DNA from: Amblyornis subalaris
Taxonomy: Eukaryota > Chordata > Aves > Passeriformes > Ptilonorhynchidae
Reading direction: 5' to 3'
Assembly (NCBI GenBank): GCA_018881555.1
Contig: JACAXG010000124.1
Span: 2,232,001 to 2,296,000, forward strand
DNA length: 64,000 bases
How positions within the stretch are numbered: position 1 is the first letter of the stretch; the number at the start of each line of letters is the position of its first letter. Positions 23,101-38,100 of the stretch are shown one piece after another. A program made the position numbers and the translations under genes. The notes beneath the pieces were generated by a model. The model saw only the letters and a list, made by a program, of their open reading frames with translations. It was not told where the DNA came from and did not search any database.

Positions 23101-26100
23101 GTTGATACACTGTAGAGAAAAGGTTAAAACAAACCAGGCAGCTGCTGTGGATGGAGAAGAGAAGGACTGTCCGGTGGTGAAGGTGGTAATTGAACACTTG
23201 GAAAGAATGGGCTTGGGTGCTTTACTGTCACAGGCACCTTTGGGGGTAGCTTCACATACTTTAGTTTTCTATAAGTAAAATTAAAACTCAGTGAGGAATA
23301 TTGCAAGGATAAACAGTGAACTTGTGTGGTTTGCATGTATGATGGTAACCTAATAAATACCTCATAACAGAAAAAACATTTTCAATAATTTAGGTGCACT
23401 GATTTCAATCATTGTCACAGTCTTTGGTAGGTGGATAGCTGTGGTTCCGTTATTGTTCTTTTATGGTCTATTTAAAACATACTTATCCATTCAAGGCTAT
23501 CTCTAAAATATCACTATTATTTTGTGTTTGATTTTTTCTAACAGTCCAAATAAAGTCATTGATCTCCTAGAGATGAGTAACAACACAAAATCAACCCACT
23601 ACACTGATTAAATCCAGCTCTTTTTCCTCCAATTCTAGGAGAGTAAGTGGGTGTTTGAGTATATTTAGGAGTCAGTGGTTTTGAGATATTTTGGTATAGA
23701 GTTGGTACAAAGGTTGTCTCTAGAAAACTTCTTGGCTACCCAAAGAAAAAAATACACTGTTCTGCTGGTTAATGAACTGGTGGTGTAACGGCACCACATC
23801 ACGTGGATTTTTTGAAGGAACCATTTCTAGTTAACCCTAATTAAGAGAGATGGCTCTGTGGTAGCATTTGTGCAAACTCACTCTTCTCACTCATGCTGAT
23901 CGATTCAAAGGCAAGCAGACACTGACCTTCAAGGAATTTTCCAGTGAGGCCTTAGTTTTACAGACTTCAGGAAATGAAGAAAACTCGATTTTGTTTTAAA
24001 TGTTTGTCTGGCTTCTTTCAGGGGAAGGGGATGTCTAGTCAATTTAATTCAATAGTATCTAGTTTCATACAGCGCTTTTCAGCACTTTCAGGAATTTTGT
24101 GAAAGATGTTGCTATTATTTTTGTCCTTATATTGCTGTAGTAACTAAGGAAAATGCGGGCATTGCAACTTTCCCGAAGTTACTTGGTTAGGAATAGTAGA
24201 TCTGGAAATAGAATGAGGATGTCTATCTCTGTGTATGTTTAAGAACTCGTATAACAAAAATTACACTGTTATATACAGTAAGTATGGATAAAATAAATTT
24301 GAAAAAAGTAACTTTTTATATCTTAAAATTTTTTAAACACCTTTCAAAGATTAAAAAAATTAACATTAAGCAGCTCAGGTGAGTATTGTGCTTAGAGTAT
24401 GGATGGAATTACAGGGAACAAGGTGTGAGAACGTCAGGGCTTGAGATGTGAACATTTATCATTATGTGAGTAAATTAATTGGTATGGTGTTTTTCTTTGG
24501 TTACAATACTATTTTATTATTTATACCAAAGGCTTGAAAAACCTAATTCAGAAGCTCCCAAAAGCACATAAAGGAAGAAGTCAGTCTTTTCAGAAATTTT
24601 GGTTTGGTCAATAGAGAAGAATGGACTATGGAATAAGGAACTTTCTGTGTCCTTTTCTAACTTTGTGTGTGGCAGATGTACTTCCACTGCTGTAGAAATG
24701 ACTATCTGATACCGTCAGAGGTATCAATAGCCAACGAGCAAAGTTGTGTGCCAACCTGTTGTGCCAGCCAGCTGTCTGACAGGCTTTGGTTCCAGTCACT
24801 GACCTGAGGGAAGGGCTGACAGCTGCACAGGAGACAGGAGAAAGAAGTAATGAAAGTACAAAGTGCTTCTGTCATACCCTGCCATACATGTCTCTGTATG
24901 CCTCGGCAATCATGAGCCGCTGTGAGTTGCAACGCTGAGTTAGGATATCAATCAACACATCTTTTTCACAGCCTGAAAAGGAAACATGACACAGACTCTA
25001 AGTTAACAAAGTCATGTTATTTACTTACATTTGTGACTGTTCATGTTTTGTTTGAGAACATTATACTAATTTCTTGAAAAAATTGATCAACAGACTAATA
25101 TCCCACTAGTATTTACCTACATCAGTTGTATTTACTGTGCTTATGTATCTTGTGCTTGCTGGTGTCATACCATCAAAAAGTGAAGCAGTCTGTTACTACC
25201 AGATGCATCATCACCCCTCACAAGCTCAATGGATTTGAAAGCATCAAGAAAAGAGATAGAGGCTTTCATTTATTCAGAACTGGGCCCAGTAGCAGGAATT
25301 GTGGCTGAGTCTTGGTGTGCTTTGATAATATTGATTAAATTGTCATTTGAGGATTAGGGATCTCTTTTATGGGGATGACAAATTGCTGTTAGACCATTCA
25401 TTGAAAAGCTCAAAGTTGTACTTTCAGAGGAACTATATAAAATAAGTTATAAAGTTTTAAAAAACAGTATTTTACCCCATTTCCAAGTGCATTTTACTGA
25501 AGGTTACCTACGATGGTTTGCTTGATAGCGAGAACATGCCACTAAATTTCTATAATGAATCAGTATTTATCGCTTATGAAAAATAAGATTATTAGCATAT
25601 TCAGGAAATTACTTCAGAATTTAAAAATTGTTTTTGCATCCTAAGTGTTGGAATACAGTACATAATGATTTCTTTTTACTTTCCAGAAAATAATTATCAT
25701 TAGGAATCTTTACAGCTTACATAGTGTCTATAATAAAAACTAAGAAGGATCCAGATCCAGGAAATATTATAAAACATAAATATAAAACTCTATTTGCTTG
25801 TGTAGTACCACTGGTATCAGTGGAACATCATCTGTGACTGAACATCCTCATAAGAATGAATGCCATGTGGAGGATTCAGGGTCAGGGTGTCAGTGCCTGT
25901 AAAGGATATGGTGACTTTAACTCCTCTGAAGCTGAACTGTTTATTTTGTCAATTATCCTTTAAATTAGAACTCTGTTCCATATACTTTGATAGGAAGATT
26001 AAAAGTAAGGTTAATGGGCTTGTACTTAGAGTATTAAATGAAGAATATCATCTCTATATTTTCATGTTAGCAACATTGCATTAAAAGTATTGTTTGAAAG

Positions 26101-29100
26101 TTAGGAAAATGTTTAAATCTTTTCATCTGTAGCTGACTTAGTCATAATGATACTTCAGATTCCCCTTGATCAATAATGCTCATTGTGGTTCATTCAACAT
26201 TAAGTCTAAGTCCTCACATTTGCATTAAAGCAACTGAAAATAGAATGCAAGATTTGGTGCTGTACAACCTTGTGAAAAGCCCGAGGGGTATAAAAGCTCT
26301 GATAAAGAAAACCATTTTAATGTGAGGAAAATGTTTCAGATAGCAAAAAAATAGATCAATATTCTGACCCTCAGCGATACCAACAAGGTTCAACAGGAAA
26401 ACACAAAAATCTGAACAGAGAAAAATGCTTTTGTGAATAAATGGTTTTTGGTACATACACTGAAAGCAAAAATTGCAAAGATAATAAATGCTTTAAACTT
26501 TCTGCTCCATTTATTTTTATTTCTTGATGACTGACTAAGAGACTTAGCAGACCTTGGTAGGAGTTAATTGTTGAAGTTACAGCTAAAAACCTTTCATTTC
26601 TTGGCCCTCACTCTAGTGATATAACACAGAATTCTGTTTTCTTTTTCTTGTTTTCTCAAGGAAGTGTTCATTCGACTTCTCAAGGAAGTGTTCATTTCTC
26701 AAGGAGTGTTGGTATGGATTTTGGATTAATCTTGATCAACTCTTAGTTCCTGTAAATGCAAATGATTTATTTGGACATCATCAGTGTGTTGTCTTGTGAT
26801 TCCTTGAAGAATCAACAGATAGGTGGTGACACTTAATTTTATGAGTTTTTATTTTTCCTAATGCTTGTTGTTTTATGAAAGCGTTCTGAAAAAAAGGAAA
26901 TCAGTGTTAGAATCAGTCAAGATACTCACTAATTCCCTGCAGGGCTCCTCCTAGCAACTGGGCATCCATTATAGGGTTAAAATTTGGAGCAGGAAGAATC
27001 GTTCCTTGTGTCTGCAAAAGGAAAAAGCAGACTTTAATTGAGGTGTAATTCTGTTGAAAACCAACAATCATAACTTTAAATATTCTTTGCTTCATGGGGA
27101 GCAAGATGTAAAGGTTTTAATTTCTGAAACATTTATTTATCTATTAAACTTACAGCTAACCCAAGGAAGACAGACCATATTTGAGGAAGTTGACCCTAGC
27201 ATAAGTTAGGCCTGAATAGGAAAAAAAAATATGGTGAGGATTTGCATTAAAATATAACCACATTTTAATGTCTATTGCTTTGCCAACCTTTTTTGAAAAT
27301 ATTATTTTATATTTCAAAGTTAATCCATGATATCCCTGATAGTCTTCAGTACCTATTCCTCATGGTATTTCTAATTTGAAAGTACTAGTGAGAAAATGAT
27401 GAATGAGATCCATAGGTTGCTTACAAACCCAGCGATTATTAAAGCAATGATGTTACTGCTAAGTGTGAGGTGGCTTTGTGATGTGCCATGTAGAAGGCAG
27501 CACCATTTTTCTACTTGCTTTGTACCTGATGAAATTACTATCAGCTCATTCTCGTTGATACTGTATTTCATGTATTTTTTCTTATTCTTTTTAAGAAATC
27601 TGTGAATAATAAACAGAACTAATTTGAATAGAATCACAGATCAATACAAACAGAAGAAACTAACTGAGGTTGACAGATCCTTAGCTCTCTCTCTCCTGGT
27701 TAACCTCTTTAGTTCATCTGAGAATTCTATCTACTTTACCCGATGTACCAAGTATAAAGGTTATCTTTTATGATGATTCCTGAGCTCAGTCAGTACAACT
27801 GATTAAAATGACACCGTTAACTTTATATTTACATTTCAAAGAAAAATGGGATATGTTTTGTAAGTAAAAATGGGGTACTTTTACAAATACTTCTTAGAAA
27901 CAAGCAATTATAGGGATTGCACTAATTAATTGGTTTGTTTGCTTGCTTGCTTTACATACACTTGTAAGTCTTTTGTAAGTTGTGCCTTCAGTAGTAATGA
28001 CATACACACAGGTTTTGTGCATGGCCACTAATCCCGCTTCTCTGGCTTGCAGTCTTAGTAGAGGAGTTAAAAAGCACCAAAAAACAATTGTGTAATTTAG
28101 ATGAGAAGGACGACACCATTTCTTAATATGTTTGATCATTGCTTTAGACCCACCAAGCAAAGGGAGGAGTAACAAATTGTCTGTGGTTAAGTGAGGAAAG
28201 GAGGGCATGGTCAGAAATTTAAGATTTTTGGAGGAGTTACTTTAAAAAGCACCAATAGGGCAGCATGCCTGCACACAAAGAAGTACTTACCAGTAGACAG
28301 ACATCCTTCTGCAGTTTGTTCATCGTTTAAATACACAGTCCAACTTTTACAACTGAACATAAAGTATATAGGGCCTTTACTCATAAAACAATTGGGGAAA
28401 TGCTGAGAAACAATGTTTTGTAAATATGGAGATAAATATTGGTCATAGAGGACACAATGACACTTATGCAAATTTTTGTGGATTGATACATGTTGTTGTA
28501 TCTGAAGTAAATTGCAGGCTCATCCTTAAGATACGCTGCATCCCATATTCCTTTGTAAGTGTGAGAATTGTATGTGTATCCTGGGCCTCACTTGGCACTT
28601 AATGCATACCTAGGATAGGGATCCACAGATATTAGCTTTAGAAACTGAGATTGCATAAAAGCCCTTGCTGGTCAGAAGGGTGGCGGTGAGAAGGAGACAA
28701 AATGTAGGACATGTGGATTTATTTGAATCTAGTTTAAAATACTGGTGCTGACTCTTCATCTCTGCATCAACTTTGTACGGGTTCAATTTCTGTAAAGATT
28801 GCTTATCTCAAAGTATTTCCTTTCACATGTCCAGGTTTGTGGTGTTACAAAATGAACAGCTAAATCACTGATCTTTTCAGCATTTATGATACTTGCACTA
28901 AAATCAGACATAAGTGATTAACTTAGTGAATCCTTTAAGGGTAGATTCCTGCATAGTCCTTGGAGTGTAACATTAGTAAAAGTGGTTTTCAAAGTAGATA
29001 TCACCTCTCAGTCTGAATGGAGGTAAATATTAATAATTTCTAAGTATGTATCTTTATTCATGAAACAGTAAAATAAAAAAAGGGCTTTGCATGAATGCAT

Positions 29101-32100
29101 AATTGCAAAAATATAATGGAGGAACTGATCAAAACTGACCGTTTTGAATATAGAGATTTGCAGACTTGTAAATTTTTGACCAAAAAAGGCAACACAGCAC
29201 TTGTGCTATATCTTTCTGGCAAACTAATGGATTTTTGAATGTACTGTATTCTCCCTTGATTCAGCAGAGTTGCTGAACACTTCTTTGATAAAGTATTCAC
29301 TATCTTATTATTTGAGGCTCACCATCAGTAGATTAAACCTTATGCCTATCTCCTATCCAGGATCTAAAACATGATGCTTTTAAGTAGAGCCAGATTAAAT
29401 ATGAAGGTTCAGGTAAAAATTTTTAGAAGATACAGTGCAATATAACTTTCTTGAATAAAAGTGAATAAAATAAATTTGATTAAAATTTTCTTATACTGTA
29501 CACATTGTACTTGACTTCAGCTTCCATCTCACAGAAGACATTTTTGATAAGGATTTTCAATGTACCTTGTATTTGGATTTTCAATGTACCTTGTATTTGG
29601 ATTTTCAGAGTGGTTTCTCAGCAAATTCAGCATTCTGCCAATGTATATCAGTTCTCTGAACTGAGACCTAGGATTTACAGCATCCATGCTATCAGGGGAC
29701 CAGGAGGGAATTTTTACCTATCTAGTGGTGTCTTCCGGCTGGCGTAGCTCCAGAGTTATTGTTGCAATGTTATGTACCCTGAAGAAAGTGCTTTACTACT
29801 TTGCAGTGTTTACACAGTCTGACCTTTAGGAAGATTTATCCCATCACGACCCATGTCAGTTTTTTCCTGTAATCTCTTTCGTAGTTTCTGTCTTTGACTA
29901 GCCTGCAGAAGTATCCCTTCTTTATACACTTAATTTCAAAATTTATTAAACTTATTCCACCTGTTTTCATTGAATTTCTGAAATATGGGCTCTAACAGGT
30001 CTGGCACAAATCTCGAGAGCTGAATTCTGAGAATTTGTGGTGATTTAATTCAATTGAATCACATTGAATTCAATGTGATTAGTTTTTTTTTTTTTTTGTC
30101 CAGTATCAAATAATTTGAGAGTGCTGTGCAATATTTGCCATGGAAGTCAAAGCCAAAGAAATTTACTGTAGACAGTTCAGTGGAGATTCTAGGATGAGCA
30201 GTGCTGTCTGTGCCTCTCTGAATTAAATGCTGTGCAGATGATCCACACACCTATCACAGAGGATGGGTCCTTAGTGCTGTGAGCACTAAGGCAGCTGGCA
30301 CTGATATCAAGCCGCTAAAGATTTGAGCTCCTCAAGACTTAAACCAAACTTGCAAATTTCTTTTTCAGTTGTTAATCAACAGCTAGAGCTGGACAGTTAT
30401 GATTAAGGAATTGCATTGTGAATCTTGCATGCTTGGGTAATCTTTGGTTTTAATGAAAAGGGAAAATAATCCNGAAATGAACGGGCTGTTTGGATGACAG
30501 CCACCAGGAGCGAAGTCAGCAGAACTGAGCAGTAACTGGAGGAAAGGTAATTCTGGCAGTGGGAGTTCACAACCACCAAGACATTTACGACCTACCCAAA
30601 ACAAACCCCAGACTCAAATGGAGGTAAGAACTGCACATGTGGACTAATTACTATGAGAAGCAAGAGGTGTAGCTGCAAGTAGGGGTTTGACTACTAATTA
30701 ACAAAAAAGTTATGTAATTTGTAACCAATGAATGCTGATGTCTTTGTTTGTTAAAATATATTAATAGTGTAAACTTCTGATGATCAGGCAGCTGGTCTTT
30801 TGTGGGTTACCATGTCGCTCATTACCTTGTGCAAACTAGGATAAAAAAATAGAAATACCTCACCTGTGTGTGAATTGGTGTTTGCACACCAGGTAATGAG
30901 CCAGCATTTGGGACAACAACACTACTGTCCTGAGGTGACAAGATGCTACACAGCAGGTGAGAAGGAAAACCTTGCTTCTAAAGTAATGCAGAAATTCAAG
31001 AAGTTTACTTTTCTGAGCAAATGACCACTCTAGTGCACTTTGGTATAGTTATATGGGGAGAAGGAAAGGTGGTACAATTTTAAGTTGTTGAGCAAGACTG
31101 AATGCTTACAATAATCTCCTGTACTGAGACAAAAACTTGAATGTTGTGTAAGGCATTTTGTTTTGCAAAGATTTGTTACAATCTTGTCATACTTTAGAAG
31201 CATCTGGTTACAACGTTCTTTTGCTTGAAATACCTGAAGAAATTGAGGAAATATGTCAAAACAACATCATATTGGGATGCTGGGGTTCTACTTCCAGAAC
31301 ACAGGGCCCAAGGTCTAAAATAATGTTTTCCCCCAACATTATATAGGCTTGCTATGCCTAAACGTGCCTACGAAATGTCTAGCTAGCAGCAGTTTTCATC
31401 ACTACACAAACTGAGGGAGCAGAGCAGTAGAGGCATTTGGTAACTGAATGAAATTACAACAGATTGAATTTTGANCAGGGAACAGGCAACTACATGTGAA
31501 TAGACTGTTCTTTTCTGTTATTTTTGGCTAGAGAATTTCTACTGCCCTGTTTTGAAGCAGGGCATTTTTTGGATTGGTTGCACACCTGAGTGTAGTTATA
31601 CATATTGCTATTTCACTCTGTTCATTTCCACTAAAGTCAGCTGTGACTCATCCCTGTAATAGAAGGCGGCTCAGTGGAGCTGAGCAGGAGCAGTGTGCCC
31701 ATGGAGTTCAGGGAAAAATGCAGGATGTGGCTGACCACAGCTGTTGCAAAGAAAACTTATTTTATCTCAACACAAAGCAGACTGAATGTTGCTATCAATG
31801 TTTGAGAGGATGAACCGGTGGTGTAAATGTTTATACCTGACTTCATTAAAAGAGTGTGAATGTCTTCCTGATTTAGCCAGATCAGCATGAGGGGAGTGAA
31901 TACCTAAGCCCAGCACAGAGTATGAATACTAAATGGGTAGTAGAATAATTTGGAAGAGATTGAAGGGCTTGAGCTGACTTAAATCCATGTATTCCTTCCC
32001 TGTGACACCCAGCCTTGCAGCAGTGAGCATACCATGGAAAGCAGTAATGCAGATCTCATCAATATTACATTTGTGTTATGTTTTCAATACATTTTGTATT

Positions 32101-35100
32101 ACTCTGCTAGAAAACCCTGTGTAAAATCAGTCGACTTGATCTTTTACATTACAGCCTCTATGGGTGAAATATCTAGAAGAACCTAGTGAGAGAGTATTGG
32201 ATTCTGACATCAGGATGACCAGTTTTGAGTCTATGGCCATTTCTGTTTTACTTATGCAACATCTTTTTCTTCCCTAAGATCTGGAAAGCATAGGAGTATT
32301 ACTAGTATGATCTCTTTCTTCTACGTACCTTAAGAGAGTTTGCTATAGGGATGAGCAGAAATTGCTCTTCATGGCAAAGCTAAATCTACAGCAGTGAAAG
32401 TTGCGTTGTAGTTTGTCTTGGTGATGTCAGAAGAAGAGTTTGAGGGTATGTTCACTGAATGTCATTTCTCTAAATACAATGCTCTCCAACCCATCCACAC
32501 AAGTAAGACAAACTGTGGTTGCAAAGTAACAGAAATCTTTTTGTAAGTTGAGAAGAGCAGGGACATTTTTGGGTTACTTAACATTCGTATTACTAGAAAT
32601 TTGTCCAAATTTCACCGATAGCATCCATGGAGGTATTTTTATTGATTTCAGGGAGCTTTTGGCTCATGTCCTTAATGAGCAAAACTATTTTATACCTTGC
32701 CGAGGAAAGTAAGGAGAGCTTGTTTATGGACAGCAGGGGGTCTCCAAGATGGTCAAAAGAATGGGGCATTTGCCCTCTGAGGAGAAGTTGAGGGCATTTG
32801 ACTTAGCCTGGAGAAGGGTCAGCTTTGGGGGGACCCAACAGCTGTTCTGCAGTGCCGATGGGAAGACCATCAAGGACATGGAGCCAGGCTCCTTACTCGG
32901 CTGCATGAAGAATAAAAGGCAACATTGTAAAACAAACCAAATAATGTTATGGCTGAATATAAATATGACATTTTCTACTATGAGGATAACCAAGCAGTTG
33001 AAGAAGTTGCCTGAAGAGGTTCTGCAGCCTCTGTCCTCAGGGGTTATAGAAACTGAATTGGGCAAATCTCTAACCTCCTTTGTCTGAATTTAGTATGAAC
33101 CCTGTTTTGACATGGAGGTTGGGCTAGATGACCTACCAACCCTTTATTCAATCTAATAATTCTATAATTTTTTTCAAATAAAGAAATTAACAGGAATTTC
33201 TCCAATAAAATTTTAAAAATAAATAAACATTATCAAATACCCATTAGTCTCAGTACTCTGGCATTGTGTGATAAAGAAACTTGCATTATGCTCTAGGTGT
33301 CAATCCATAGGGTGTTCACCGGTTCCAGACACACACTTTGAGGAATTCTAAACTTTTCTCAGGATCAGCCACAAACTCTGAAATTTGTATTGGTGATCAC
33401 TGGTTTACATAATTTTATTATTTGAGTGGAAAGAATTGTGTACATTGTCAGTACAAAACCACTGTGAAATAAATGTGCAATTTATTTATGCATTTTCATT
33501 TTTCCAAAAAGGAAATTAGCAAAGGTATAATGAACAAGGAACCTAGGAGACTTGACTATTAGAAGTTACAGACTTTGATATTTGCACAGAAAATAAAGTG
33601 GTTGTTTTATGGATATTTAAATGTTTAAACATGTTGTTTACACGGAGATGTGGCACTTGGGGACATAGTCTGGTGGTGGATTTGGCACTATTAGGTTAAT
33701 GTGGTCTTAAAGGTCTTTTCCAACCTAAATGGTTCTGTGATGTTAAGTGAGCCTAACTCTAATGTCTGTTTGGAAGCTACGGTAAGCCAGTTTATCAGCC
33801 ATAAGTCAGTCACATTAAAAATATTCCTTCCCTAAATGGGTTTTATTTATAATAATCTAGGACAGATTCCATAGTAAGTAAGGTGTTCACTATTTCATCA
33901 GTATGTGAATGTCTCTACATCTTTCCAAAAGGTATTGGCATACATTGAAACTGCAGAGCTGAACTCCTAAGCATCTGGAATAAGATCAAAATCAGCGCAG
34001 ACAGCTCATTATTAATCTCTTTCATGCCAAATATGGTAAATCATTAAAAAATAAGGGAGTAGAGGGGGATATCTAAATATTGCCTTAGGTAAATGCTGAC
34101 CTAAATAGCACACAGAAGAAATAAGGGCAGGCCCTCAATTGGTGTAAATGTACATAACTTTGACAAAGTCAGTGAAGTTTTGTTTTATACAAGATGATGG
34201 TTAAACAGATAGTCTCCTAACTCTTCTCTTATCCAGATATCCTTCAAATATCCTAATTACTTATAAAGTGCATGTTGCCACTACTTTCATAATGAACCTT
34301 GTAAAAACCCATGAATTTTTTGTGTCTCTGCCTAGATTTGCATATCCATGTATGATATATATGATATATATTATATATTCATGCTTTCATTAGGTGCGGT
34401 GAACAGGATACAGAAAGCTAAACATTTCCTTAAAGTTGTCTGCACTTGCAAATCCTCAAAAATTCACACGCAGGTGTTTTGCTTGCCATACAATGTCAGA
34501 TTCAGTTACTCAATTTGAGTGCAAGATTGTGGATTTTGTGGATATTAGGAGGGTGTATTGTTCTGAAATACACAACAATATATGTTCAACGTTTTGTGAT
34601 GCAACTTGTTCTGTGAACGCTGCAAATAAAAACAACTGTTTTTTTTTTTTCCTAATTGTTTTGACTCTTTTCCTACTTATGTACAGTTAATTTCCCCTCC
34701 TTGTTCCATCTACAGTCACTAGCCATCAGGTCCTTTCCGAGAAAAACACTGGCTAAGTAAAATATGGTTTGTCCCATGACTGAGTCCAAAGTATGGATGT
34801 ACTGTTTGGCTAATGCTAGGCCAGTGGAATAAATGACTGTTGAGTTTAAACCACTGTATTTTTTTAACTGGTAATAGAATTTGGTACCCTCACCCCCACT
34901 GAGCAGTGTTTTCACAAAACTTCAGAAGAGATGGCCAATTCCTCCGCCAATATGATAGAAAGTCACTATAAAGTTCAAAGTTACTGGTAGGAACAGGTGG
35001 ATTGACAAATACACACAAATAGAGCCAAATTTTCTTAAGAAATCAGGGGGAAAACGTATGGTATAGTCACCGAAAGGGTGTGAAGAATTGGACAATTTAA

Positions 35101-38100
35101 AAGACTTTCAATTTTGATATCTGAATTCTAGCATCCCTCATGACATATTCACCCTTTTGCTGGAGCCCTCACTGTGAGCTTAGGATTCAGTATGGCAGAG
35201 CTTTCTGCATTACGAAGAAAATGCCTTCAAAGAGCATCTGAGGAAAGTGATTTCCAAGAGCAATTTGGCCTTTTTATGGGTTAGTTTAGACAAAATGCTG
35301 TATGCGAACATGGAAAAATGATTTTCATACTGTCTTTCTCCTGCAGCGTCCTAGTGAAGGGGATGTCTTTTTCAGAAGGAAGAAAATCAACAATATTTTC
35401 CTTTTTGTCTCTCAAAGTGTCCAAGCACTTAAAGATAAGGCAAAAAAATCTCCCGAGGTGATTCAGTGATTTTTGACATTAAGGTGTTTATTCCTCTTTC
35501 TGATCTCAGGATACCCTCATGTTCAGAAATACAGATCTTTTTCCACAAGGTGGCCCAAATGGGCACTCTCTACATATCCTCTGCATTTGCACATGTTCTT
35601 TTAATTTTCCTGTAAGGAATTATTCCAAAATCAGCTGAACAGACAGAACAGGTTTATGTGATGTTGGTGGAATGAATCAAAACAACAAAACAGATTGGAA
35701 AGGGACTGAAAAATTTATAATAGTTCTGAAAAATGATACTTGGAATTTACCTTCCTTCTGTGCAAGAGCAAGAAAGTAACAGGTTTTCCTGACCAAAGTC
35801 ATAAGCAGCTCAACAAAAATACCAGTAAAAGCCAAGGCTGCTTTTATCAAATTATGATGTGTAAACTTCAGGCAATTCAGTTGTGTGATGGAAAAAGCAT
35901 TCTGAAGTACAAACAACCTTCTAGTAATATTTGTTCAGTAAGTCATTCTGCTGATAACAATCAGTCAAAGTCAGACTCCTTAGTCTGAATAGTTCCTGTA
36001 GGGAATGTCTACTAAAATAAAAAGCTTTCTTTATTAGCTCACTACATGCTATGAGCTAGCTATACTTTTGCAAAGATATCCTTTGTGTGCAACTTTATTA
36101 AATGAAAATTTCATGAGTAGTTTGATTTGCTGTGAATTTATTGTATGTGTTACATTTAATTTCAACAATATATGATACAGTAGTGGAAGGGGTACTTCTA
36201 AACAGAGAAAATTCTTTCTCCAAAGTCTCCCGTCTCTCCCTGTATATGTATTTCAGAGACGTCACAGATGTCATCTTGTCTAATTTCTGGCAGTTTTACC
36301 TGTGGTACTGTGGGGAACCATTTTGTGTTAATATCTGCTAACGATGATGCCTTGCATTGCAGAATTGCCCTGCATTGTGGCAGGGCTGCTGCTATTAACA
36401 GTTTGTACATCTCATTCTTTATCTTGCAGGATTCCATCCTATCTGGTTGTTCATAGGTAATGTATGTAATTACTAATACGGGTAGCATAAAATAAAAAGG
36501 AAATCATCGTGAAGAACCAAGCACATTTTGAAAGTAATACTTCCAGTTATTTTTTTTTTCATGTTTCTTATGCTTCTGAATTAATGGTATATTCACTGTT
36601 CTGGGATTCCTTGAAAAATATCTTGAAGTTTAAAGTGTACTTTTAAGACTTTTTTTCAATCTAAAACTGAGTTTATGAAGAGTAGAGAAGAAATTAATGT
36701 GACTGTCTCACCCCTCAGTCCTGTATAAGCCCTGCTTTCTTGCTTGAGATTTGCTAAAGTGATTTTTCTGCTATTTTGTTGCTGAGTCTTCTCAGAGGAA
36801 ACTGCCACTGCTCCATGGCCAACTTTATCTTGAAGAACCAGCAGGCATCCAGGGGAGAATGTTTATGTGGGGCTCTCTGTTACATGTCCCCATTCTGTCT
36901 GGCTGCCTCAGCAGGGGAAGTTTGTTCCTAGGATCCAGTGATCTAGTTCATAAAAATCCCTAATTTTTCTCCGTTTCCATCCCATAACACACGGAAATGG
37001 GAATAAAGAATAAAAATTTACCCAACCTGAGAATCCATCCCAGTACTTTTCAGAGAAAGCCTGTAATCCAGTTTTCCTGTCTTTCCTGAGACCAACATGC
37101 ACCCATTGTCTATAGTTGCTTCTCTGCTCTCTTACTTCTTTGATTATGAAAAAACAAATGGTTTATCCATGTGCCTTTTTATGTTTAGAAGAAGAGGGAA
37201 TAAAGAGATAGTATTAACACCATTTATTTTGGAGTATTTTGATGTAATTCAGAGAATCAGAATTAGGAACTTTAGTGTCCTCTCTGCTCACATAGTCCTA
37301 TAGGCTGACTAATGTGTAATGGTTACATTATATTAAGCCTACATAGCTGTTGTAAACATCTGCCACAGTTAAGAATTGTCTAATCTATCAGATCTTCTTT
37401 ATAATGCTAACAAAATATTGCATTATTGTTACAAATATCATAATTGCCAATTGTAACGACTTAAAAGCAAAAGAATTTCTTCTGTAAGTTATTTTATAAT
37501 GTACCACCGTTAGTATCAGACAACATATTATATGCAGATGCAGTGTCAATTATTTAAATACAATTAGTCTCAATAAATCAGTAAAAGAAAAGAAACTGAA
37601 TTTCTTGACTTCTCCAACTGAAGCTGATCTACTACCTTTTTCAGGTAGAGTTATTCTTTCTGTCTTCCTTTAATTATCAGGAATAGATTACAGGATCACT
37701 GTAACTAAAAGAGAAAAAAAAAGAAACAAAGAAGAAAATCCCTTTTAAGTTCTTAACTCTCTAGTAAAGGATGCAAGATCCCAAACTGGAAAATGAAACA
37801 TATTACTAAACCTGATTGAATAGCTATTACTTTAGAAAAGGAAATATATGCCATATAATTTTATCAGAAGAAATACTTTACTGACAAGATTGGAGTAATT
37901 AGTCAATTGTACTTTCTATCAAAATAAGTAAGGAAAAAATTTTTATCCTTTAGAAAATTCTATATTGATTTGTAAATTTGTTGGGAATGTACATGCAAAA
38001 AGCATTTGAGAGGAATGAATCATTATCCCTACCAATAATAATTAGAAGAAAGTCTTTAAAGAATATAATTATCAGTATATCAACTACAGAAAGCAATTTC

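Noticed and set aside
28060..28255. Two similar strings (gaggagtta...aaaaagcacca) about 170 bp apart
   Set aside because: The match is short and A-rich, likely coincidence.
32724..33087. Overlapping 112-113-codon ORFs on both strands
   Set aside because: They sit in a CR1 fragment and contain no protein family motif.
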